DNA from: Monodelphis domestica
Lineage: Eukaryota > Chordata > Mammalia > Didelphimorphia > Didelphidae
DNA: 64,000 bases
Direction of reading: 5' to 3'
Assembly: GCF_027887165.1 (NCBI RefSeq)
Contig: NC_077230.1
Span: forward strand, 25,201,442-25,265,441
The notes under the pieces were generated by a model. The model did no database searches. It saw only the letters and a program-made list of their open reading frames with translations, and had not been told where the DNA came from. This document shows, one piece after another, positions 55,291 through 64,000 of this stretch; within the stretch, counting starts at the first letter, position 1, and every line of letters begins with the position of its first letter. A program made the position numbers and the translations under genes.

Positions 55291-56539
55291 TAATTTTAAA
55301 TGACAATATAAAGCTGGGATCCATGTGTAGGTGCCCTAGTAAAGAGCCCTAATGCTGCCTCTTTCCTCAGTCTCTAGCTTATTCTTATTCTTCTTATTCT
55401 CATCTCCCAATGCAATCCCTGCCACTAGACCCTGCTGCTTGGGGACACTGCTGCCAAAAGGAATTTCAGATATTCAGAATTTATTCAGAGTTTACAAGGT
55501 CATCACCTGGTCATAGGGAGGAAGAGAGAAACTCTATCTCTCTCCTGTCCCCAGGGGGACATTCCCTTAACTACTTGACTCATGGCAGCCAGCTGTGTAT
55601 GACTATTGATCTCCAAGCAATCACAAAATATTTCCTGTGTGGCATCTTCTGATTTCAAACAATGATCAAAGGTCTACATTCTCAAATTGATTAAGAACTT
55701 GTTCACATCTGGTTAACACAGTGTTTTACTGGGTTGAGGTAGACTCTACCCTTACAAATATAAAAAAAAAACACTTATTCAAAATGCATTATTCATAGCT
55801 CCTAAAACTGAAATCCACAGCATGAGAAGACTATGTTCCATGTTTATCTCAAAGAAGTCCTTTTTTGGAGAAAAAGGAAAATAAGTGTCACTGATTGATT
55901 TATTCATGTTGGATTGTTTAAAATGTCAAGAAGACGGGTTAGTAAATTTTCTGTAATTGAAGGACTGTCATATAAAAGATATGTTCTGTTCCCAAAAGTA
56001 GAATTTCTATTAAATGGTTGGTCATTAGAAGAAAGCAGACTTTAGCCCTTTAAGACCTTCTAACCAGACCCAACTACGACATACCAGGATACATCACAAG
56101 GTACTTAAGTTACTAGTTTGACTAGTAAGAAACTCAAAACTAAGTTGAAGAAGTTACTGCATGGCTTTTAAAATACATACTTGTCTATTTAATAAAAATC
56201 ACTGGGAGGGTACCAAAGTGAATTTCAAATAAAAATCATGATATAGTTAAATTTCAACTTTTTCAAGACTAATTTTATTGCCAAATAACCAAATATTGCA
56301 CATTTTTGCATTCTGCTGACAAAATGTAAATAAGGTTGAACTGCTGAAAAAGTAGCTCAGCAGAATTAGTAGCTAAACATCAATTGGGGCCTGCTGGTGA
56401 ACATCAATTTGTTCCTGTTTCCAGTTGTTTCCCTGAGTTCATTTACCTAAGATCTAGGGTTAGGGGCTCTATGTGTGATTTCACTGGCCTAAGGAGCCCA
56501 TGCTGAGGCCTCTTCCAAAGCAGGTAAGTGCCTTCTCTG

Positions 56540-56650
56540 TACCTTTTAATCTTTCCTGGGACACTGAGGGGTTTTTAAGTGTCTTGCCCAAAATGTCAGA
56601 GCCTAGACATAAACCCAGGTTTTCCTGGCTCCCCAGAAGGCCTGCTACTC
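56540..56650 (-). mobile_element. MIR fragment, antisense
   Basis: 'agtgtcttgcccaaaatgtc' and 'agacataaacccaggttttc'. Confidence 0.65.
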
Positions 56651-56679
56651 TACAAAACTTTTCACAATACGGCTTTTTT

Positions 56680-57070
56680 TGAGAAATGGTATGATATATA
56701 GTGGAAAGCAGTGGAATCGGTTCCAAATCAGGGCTGAAAAGACCCATGTTCTAACTCTGCCTCTGACAGTTACTAGTTGTGAAACCACAGGCAAGGTTCA
56801 GCTACTTCATTTGTAAACTGTATCCTTATCATGGCACTTATTATAGCTTCCTGGTATATGTCTACTGGACCCATTTTATAAATGGTTTTACTATGAAAAA
56901 ATTATACTTCCCATTAAAAAAACCAAACCTATAGAAATAGTTTTGCGCTTGACAACACCTGCAGTGCTTACCTTATAAAGGAAATGACCACCAAATGAGA
57001 TTATATATGTAAAGGTATTGCAAACCTCTAAGTGCTCCATAAATGTCAAATGTGGCTTATTAATATTATT
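56680..57070 (+). mobile_element. MIR, sense, interrupted
   Basis: 'gacccatgttctaactctgc', 'ctctgacagttactagttgt', then after about 150 unrelated bases 'aaggtattgcaaacctctaa' and 'gtgctccataaatgtcaaat'. Confidence 0.7.
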
Positions 57071-58366
57071 CTTTCAGATAAGGCATGTTTTCTTAAAATA
57101 GTCATGGGTTGCTCATTTTAAGAAAACTTACCACAAAGAACTAGAATATTGTATGTAAATGAAGTAAACACTGTCCCAACTTCTGTAATCTTGTAACTAT
57201 CCAATGGATTCATCACATTTAATATTTCAGCAAGTGGAACATGCAGGTTAGTCATACAGCCTACATCCCACAGGCAATGCTGAAAGGGTATAGAGGCACT
57301 TGAGAGGTGAACGATTTATCCCATTTAAGGTAGTTCTAATTTTGGAACTCATTTGATGTAAGGTGTGCCCTTAATGTTAAGTCTACTCTTTTAACTCCAA
57401 CAGAGAACCTATGAAACCTTTGTAAAGTACAAGCTAAATGGGGGGAGGGGGAGGGTTCCTTAACCCACAATCCTATGATATAAGAAGCAATGCATTAGAT
57501 GTTAGTTGGGATAAACCATTAGAGAATCTGGGGGGGAAAATTAAAGGCAAAGTTTAAGGCTTAAAAGAGTAAATAAATTCATTTCTCTCATTATTCCAAT
57601 ATTATTCTCTGGTTAGCAAATTAGAAATAACTGAGATTTTCCGATGGAATCTAATCATTCAAAAGCATTTGGTACCTGTATTTTCTGTTATCAGTTACCT
57701 TTTATAAGTTTCTATTATATGTCTTCTTGATCCATTTCACAAATGCAGGAAATTTTACTACAAAAATTGATTTCCAGTAATGAACCAATTCTATATGCCT
57801 GAGAGCTCAGAAATTAGTTTATTAAATCAAGGGCCAAAGACATTGTGCTAAACAAGAAAACAACTGATGGGTCTTATTGTTCAAAGGTCTAATATATCTA
57901 AGACCTTACAGTAGTAGAAAGCACCCCCATTCTCCTATACCTATATTTTAGGGGCATTCTTGACCTTATTAAGCAATGCAAACACAACCCCCTGTATAGG
58001 TAGGCAAAGCCCCTTTCAATACAGGAAATCACTGCATGTTTACAATAATGTAATCACTGACTTGTTAAAAGTTTAGTGCCTACCCTATTCTGAAGACATC
58101 TTCATTTCTGCAGCGGTGACTCTGCAGATGAAGCTATCCCTCCCCCAAAACACTAAATTTAAATTAAAAATACAAATGTAACTTTTAAGTTAATATACAT
58201 TCTCATGTACTATTTTCCCAAGTAGCTATCCTTATGAGTCTAGATGTGTTAGTGAGGAGAAAAATATGTAAAATGTAATTTCAAAAAAACAATAAGACAA
58301 AGTAGCCTAAATCAGAGATGAAGATTTTTCCTGTCTAGCAGGGGAAAATTAGAAAATAATTTTGTT

Positions 58367-58707
58367 TGATCCAGGACAATTCTGAGAGACCTATGAGAAA
58401 GAACACCATCCACATTCAGAGGAAGACCTGTGAGAATAAAAACACAGAAGAAAAACAACTGCTTCATCACATGGCTCAATGGGGATATGATTGGGGATGT
58501 AGACTCTAAATGATCCATACTAGTGAAAATACCAATAATATGGAAATAGGACTTGATCAATGATACATGTAAAACCCAGTGGAATTGTGCTTTGGCTATG
58601 GGAGAAAGGTAGGTGTAGGAGAGGGAAAGAACAATAATCTTGTAACCATGGAAAAATATTCTAAATTAATTAATTAATAAAAATTTCCTAAACTTAAGAA
58701 ATTAAAT
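58367..58707 (+). mobile_element. 5'-truncated L1 3' UTR, sense
   Basis: 'atccacattcagaggaagac', 'gaagaaaaacaactgcttca' and 'tggggatgtagactctaaat' match the end of the large L1, followed by an AATTAATT-type tail. Target duplication AAATAATTTTGTT (58354-58366) and AAATGATTTTGTT (58708-58720). Confidence 0.93.
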
Positions 58708-61427
58708 AAATGATTTTGTTGCTATAAAACCACGATAACATACTATGAGCTGGAACCAAAGGTTGTGCTTCTTAGAAACTACGTTGCAAGCTGGTGAAGT
58801 GCTTAGAAATCCATGGGTTAAATAAGGACAACTCTCACACAGGTAAACACTGAGAAAAAGCATGGTATTCTTAGCCTCAACATTATCTTCCATTTGTTTA
58901 TGAAGCAAAAATTTTTTTCAATAAATTTAGTTTAAACATACACATTTTGTACATGCAGCTGCCCTTCCTTTCTCTGGTATGAGCACTTACCTTACTACAA
59001 AGTCATTTTCTATTAAATGATAGGGATAAGTGGGCAGGGGAGTCTGATTTGTTCTCTTGCCCCAACCAACAAGCTTCACCAAACTTTCAAAGTAACTCTC
59101 ATCCCTACCTAGCAACTGTACATATAAACATCAATAACTATAAGTGCAAAAAAATATCAAACTTACTATAGGAATTCAAAACTCACACACAAAAAAATCT
59201 GAGTATCTAGTCATTTTGGAAGATTCAGGTAGGAAAGTAATTCTGTTTTCAATCCTTGAGAAAAGAAAATTTAATTAATGGAAAAAAGAAAGAAAATAAT
59301 TTTGTACAAATAGATAATTTTGTTTCTAAAAATTCATTTTGTTTATTGTAATAGACAAATACAGCCAAAGAGCCATTTTTCTCTTTTCAAATTAAAGGAC
59401 AAAACTTCTCAAAACAAGTATCAAGTTTGAAAGAAAATTTAACAGTTGGGATTAGTCTTATAACTGATGCTAAAAATATTTTACATTTGCCTTCAAGAGC
59501 AAAGGCAACTGTGATGTAGTTTCTCTGTCTAGAATGATCTTATTGTATACCAGAAAGTCTTCCTAAGGCAGCTTTAGGGCCAAGAAGAGTCACTGAATCT
59601 ATCTCAGTAGAGAGATATCTTAGTACTAGATGCAAAAATGGAGAAAAAAGGGAAGAAAGTGTAGAGTGAAAGTGAAAAATATTTTTTAAAGTCCTAAATA
59701 TCTACAATGATTTTTTATCGTATATTTGTGATATAAAAATATGATAGGACAGGCATTTCAGAAAACGTACATTTGGTTACTATGTACATAAATCACCTGA
59801 TTTTGTTTTCCATCTTAAGAATATTCCAATATTCTATAAACACAAAGCCCTCTTATAAGTATATGGATACAATAAGCAATAGATTGGCCCTTCTCTTTAA
59901 TCTAAAAAGAAGCAAGATTCCTATACTAATGAACATAATCTCATAAAGATATCAGTTCCAATATTCATCAGGAAAGCTGTGTATATTACCCCTTTTTAAA
60001 ATGATGGTTTGTTGCTCTCTAGAGCCATTACTTTAGCAAGTTTCAGAATAAAAATGTATGTGTATTATTTATATATTTAGCTACAATATAATTATACACT
60101 AGGCAATAAATCAGCCATAAAATTAGCAGAGTATATTAACCATTTTATGCTATATAAAGGACTTACAAACATCTTATAAATTAATCTAAAATTTTAGACT
60201 TGACAGAATTATTAGCAAAATGAAATCACAGAGACAAAATAAGTTTAAAAAACATTACTTTTATTTTTCTTTTTTCTGCTTAAGGACATTCTAACTTAAG
60301 AAAAGACTTTATCCTCTCTCTCTTAGACGTATGCCTTTCACATCCTTACGTCTTCTCACATTTGTACAGGATGCTGTTTTAATGTTGGATGCCATACCCA
60401 TTTCCTTGCCATAAATATTATTCCAGATGGGGAGAGGAGGGGCAAGAATCACTGACACTGAAAGGAATGAATACTTGGGTTTCCAGATCCAGCAGCAGAT
60501 AAGTTCTGTAAAGACTTTTGTTTTATCACAGTAGATAGCTAAATTCAGAAGGGTTAAATGGAGGCAAGACCAAAAACATCCAACTTAAGTGCTTTTTAAA
60601 ACCCTTATTGTACATGCATATACATATATATTTATGCAATGCTACACTGATAGGCTTTGAGTCCCATATACCAGAGATTTATGACCAAAAAATGTTTTTG
60701 ATTTAAAATTTTGACCTGATAACCTGCTCAGCAAATTCAGATTCTTTCTAAATATGAAGTAATCCTAAGAGTAAATAAAGGATGGTGTGTTTGCGTTTTC
60801 ACCAGAATTTATTTACCAAATGGAGCTATGAGACCCATTCAAGTACTAAAACATATCAGAACTCAGATACAAAAATGAGGATTCTTTTTTTTGTTCTTGT
60901 TGAGGATACCTACAATTTCCTACAATGCCATTATTGCTCAAAACTTTTCTTTCAATTTATCTTTAAAATTGCCTTCAGAGCCCATTACAAAGCACTCAAT
61001 AAAATTACTCATTACTTTATAGTCACATCTGATTTGTCTGTTTGAGGGAATTATGAATATAGATGAAATTATCCAGATAATCAGTCACTTTATTTACCAT
61101 ACTTGGTTCTGAATGAATTTTGTCTCTTCTTAAGTTAAAGATCTCCTCAAAGGTTGAAGGCTACTTCAATTCTACCTCTACAGCATTTATATAGTATTTC
61201 AGTTTCCTTAGACTGAAGAGAGTTATCTATTATCATATTAGTAGCAATTATCATAGCAGTTTTTTTAATTCCTTTTATTGTACATTACTATTTGGAATTC
61301 AGAGTAACCATTATTGTTTGGAAAGCTACATGGTTGGCTTAGGCCTTTCATATGATGTGTTAAAATTAGCTGGGATTCTTAGTCATTTGTTTATTTTTTT
61401 AATATACTGTGAATTTTAGATTTCTCC

Positions 61428-61512
61428 ACCCTACTTAGTCTAACAAAATCAGGAATGTCTTGTGAACTTTATATTACTCGACCCTACTTAGTCTAACAAA
61501 ATCAGTAATGTC
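61428..61512. repeat. Local direct repeat, about 34 bp x 2
   Basis: ACCCTACTTAGTCTAACAAA and the following ATCAG(G/T)AATGTCT occur at about 61431-61461 and 61482-61512, 51 bp apart, with one base difference. Confidence 0.93.
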
Positions 61513-62115
61513 TACACCCATACATAAGGATTAAGTATTTAGGAGGATGGCCTTTGATAGACATGACAAATGACAAATCAGAAACAGCTGACAGACCTCT
61601 GGGGATGTCCTAAGACAAGCTTAAGCTACCATTGGTACAGGTGAGATGCAGGAAAGTGATCTAAAACCACCTATATATTTTGCGTCACTTGCTCTCTTGG
61701 GGCTCCTTCCCTGGAGAAGTGGCTCCGGTTGGCAGCGTGCTAAGCATCCCGACATCTTGGCGTGGTGGCAGCTATTGTCCAGTTTGGCGGTGAGTTTTCC
61801 TTGATACTATATTGGGAAAGTTGAGTAGCTAGTTCAAGTTCAGGCATCTTAGCTGAGCCCTTTTGGAGTTTAGGCTGATACTTTCTCCTTTAATTTCCAA
61901 CACTATCCTCTTAAAAAGCCACTAATTTGAACTCCCCCTAGCACAGGCCAGGTGGGAAAAATCCTACACCTTTTTCCCTCTCCCTTCTTAATTTCTTTCC
62001 ACTATATTAATTAAATCACCATAAATTTCCAGCTGACTTGGGTATTTTATTTGGGATATCCCCTGGTGACCCAAATTAATTTAGTTTACGTCACAACCCT
62101 AAAATTATCCTTACA
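61505..62115 (+). mobile_element. Probable solo LTR fossil (endogenous retrovirus class)
   Basis: LTR-like layout: a U3-like region, a TATATATT box near 61672, a GC-richer R-like block ('cacttgctctcttggggctc'), and a long U5-like pyrimidine-rich end. No internal viral genes are adjacent. Broken and probably old. Edges and family are uncertain; terminal bases and a target duplication were not established. Confidence 0.45.
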
Positions 62116-63244
62116 CTACAATAAAGAACCAGAACTGAGAAAGCAGAATTTATAGCACCTCCTGGTAGCTGTTAATTCCCCCCAAAAATCTTCCCTCTTT
62201 GTTTATTGATAAATCCACAACCCACTGAGACTCTGTAGTTATCTTTTTGCATATAAATCTCCCCCCTCACAATCTGCCCTTAGAAAACTCTCCAACTATA
62301 AATCTCACAAACCTAGCTTTGAAATGTAATTCTTCATTTATCTCTGCAAAACTTTATTTCTCCTTTCTTAGAGTAATGGGTGAAATTGTTCCCCTATCTT
62401 TGATGACTGGGAAAAAAATTACTCCTCTGTCTCTCTAATGTAATTGAAAACTATATAAGTTTCGTGAACTTTCTGATAGAGGTATAGAGGAATTTTTTGA
62501 AGTCTTGGCCTGTGCTTAAGTATAATAAAAACCAAGCTTTTCCTCTTTTATTTTTCTTATGATAGTTTTAATTGGTAGCAGAATTTAGACCCCATGTTTT
62601 GTTTCGTTTTGTTTGTTTTTTTTTCCTGTAAAACAATGAATAATATAGAGACATAGGAAGATAAAGAGATTCATGTTCTGCCTTTCATGATCCATCTTAC
62701 CCAACAAATGTTAATGATTCTTTTTTATGATAAAACATCACTAGAAGAATTAGAAATTGTAATCATGTCACTTTTATTTACCTATGTTAATTAGCACTAC
62801 ACCCAAAGATTCAAGGTCTACAAGAAAAACAATTTGTTTTCAACTGGAAATGCTAATGAAAAACTAAAATGATAGTAATCCTATTACACTTGGTAGGAAA
62901 ATGAGTCTCAGACCTTTCTTGTTACTATAGTTCACATATTACATGTATCTTTATGCTATATCTCTTTTTCTCTATCATCCCACAAAGCAAAATTCTCTTA
63001 AGGCCAATTGGTCTTAAACCCAAGGGAGAAAAAGGACTTAGTGAGACCCCTTCATAGCTTGTGAAACAGTATGATTCAGAGTAATAAGACAATTAAGATT
63101 GTATTTTACAAAATGCTTGTCAGAAATCGAATAATTCCTAATAACTGATATGATTATGCCTATGATTGCCAAAGTTTATAGCAGGAACTCTGAAAAGCAG
63201 TTTGGGATACCACTCGTACAGATGTTACCTGCAGCACCTTAAAG

Positions 63245-63435
63245 TAGGGTTCTTAACCAAGACAGGTCAGGGGTTTCATGAAGTTGGATGAGGGGAAAAC
63301 ACATCTTTGTTTTCACAAAACAACCTCTAACTAAAATTCTGCATTTCCTTTAGTTTTTTTAATAGTATTTGGGCCCATAGGTTTCACCAAACTACCAATA
63401 GGATTCATGACAAAAATAAAAGTTTAGAACCCCTC
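63245..63435 (-). mobile_element. Short hAT-type DNA transposon (family A, copy 3, reversed)
   Basis: Termini TAGGGTTCTTAACC and TTTAGAACCCCTC. Target duplication CCTTAAAG (63237-63244) and CTTTAAAG (63436-63443). In reverse complement its core 'ggaaatgcagaattttagtt' aligns with copies 1 and 2. Confidence 0.8.
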
Positions 63436-63706
63436 CTTTAAAGATACTAATTAGTGACAATTTTATAAGTCTCAGGACTTACTGAACTTTTCTGCCAAGT
63501 TGTTTTAAGTAAGTCTGTGTTCCAGATCAAATCTCAAGTCAAAATGGAAAACTGAATAGGAATAAAATCTTTAATCTCTAGGTCAAGCACTGTACTACCA
63601 TGAAGTGATTTTAAACTGAGTGATACTTTCTCATTAGAAAGGAGCTCCTAAAAGAGTATAACATGGGTTACTTAAATACAGAAGGTTTAAAGGTTTAAAA
63701 TATCTT

Positions 63707-63905
63707 TCGTTTTCCTCCTAAACTCATACCTTCCATCTTATAATCCATACTATGTATTGGTTCCAAAGCAGAAAAGTAGTAAAGGCATGGTTAAGTGACG
63801 TAGCCAGGGTCACACAGCTAAGCAGTGTCTGAGGCCAGATTTGAACCTAGGACCTCCCATCTCTAAGGCCTGGTCCTCAATCCACTGAGCCACTCAGCTA
63901 CCCCC
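63707..63905 (-). mobile_element. CORE-SINE (WSINE1/SINE1-type)
   Basis: Antisense copy: 'tccatcttataatccatact', 'gtagccagggtcacacagct', 'gatttgaacctaggacctcc' and the reversed head 'ccactcagctaccccc'. Target duplication TAAAATATCTT at 63696-63706 and 63906-63916. It lacks about 10 bp of the usual 'gctaggcaatggggg' part. Confidence 0.93.
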
Positions 63906-64000
63906 TAAAATATCTTCTAATGAAGTATAACATGTGTGTTCCCATAAAAAGTATCCAACTAGTTAGACTAAAAAAGACTGAAATTCACATTTGACTATAC

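Larger units (their letters stand above)
26088..64000 (-). other. TSPAN7: TSPAN7 intron 1 (3' portion, at least 37.9 kb)
   Basis: No exon 1 (MASRRMETKP...) and no CpG-rich promoter were found, so the intron extends past the window; the human intron 1 is also very long. Most of it is transposon debris, listed separately. Stretches in which I recognise nothing: 26110-26480, 26950-27620, 36930-37500, 37960-38400, 40880-42030, 45480-46000, 47090-48400, 49050-50350, 52060-52730, 53190-54540, 55300-56530, 57080-58350, 58710-61420, 62120-63230. None contains a frame with family resemblance. Confidence 0.8.

Noticed and set aside
1-64000. Search for tRNA, rRNA, snRNA genes, CRISPR arrays, bacterial operons or processed pseudogenes of host genes
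   Set aside because: None found. tRNA-like A/B boxes belong to SINE heads, and no intronless host-gene copy with a poly(A) tail was recognised.

Overview
This is a vertebrate genomic window, and its repeats point to a marsupial (species not determinable). It carries tRNA-derived CORE-SINEs of the WSINE1/SINE1 type, MAR1-like SINEs with RTE/BovB-type tails, a marsupial-type L1, many old L2, CR1/L3 and MIR copies, and small hAT elements. I found no prokaryotic genes, CRISPR arrays, rRNA or tRNA genes.

Only one host gene can be supported: TSPAN7 (tetraspanin-7, TM4SF2) on the minus strand. Six coding exons are intact: exon 2 at 26087-25899, exon 3 at 23145-23071, exon 4 at 20792-20697, exon 5 at 18376-18221, exon 6 at 11375-11292 and exon 7 at 3910-3842. 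They encode residues 28-249 with all introns in phase 0. The first 27 codons and the promoter are not in the window and should lie beyond base 64000. The 3' UTR probably runs to about 2775, below an AATAAA signal at 2798-2793. TSPAN7 is on human Xp11.4, in the X-added region that is autosomal in marsupials, so an autosomal locus is expected here.

Layout. Bases 1-1190 are an antisense L1 ORF2 fragment split by a SINE, and 1196-2774 is gene-free AT-rich sequence. From 2775 to 26087 lies TSPAN7 exons 7 to 2 with repeat-filled introns. From 26088 to 64000 is the 3' portion of intron 1, at least 37.9 kb. Intron 1 holds a nested pile: an antisense L2 broken by a CR1/L3 piece, an L1 3' tag and a near full-length 6.45 kb L1 (30256-36704) with a 12-bp target duplication. 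It also holds small hAT elements with 8-bp duplications and a probable solo LTR near 61.5-62.1 kb.

I see no previously undescribed system. The points most worth a second look are these: every amino-acid difference from human TSPAN7 falls in the large extracellular loop; the L1 ORF1 coiled coil carries a four-fold 21-bp heptad repeat; three copies of one short hAT family occur in the window; and a SINE sits 45 bp from the exon 2 splice donor. Edges of old repeats are estimates, because no alignment could be run.
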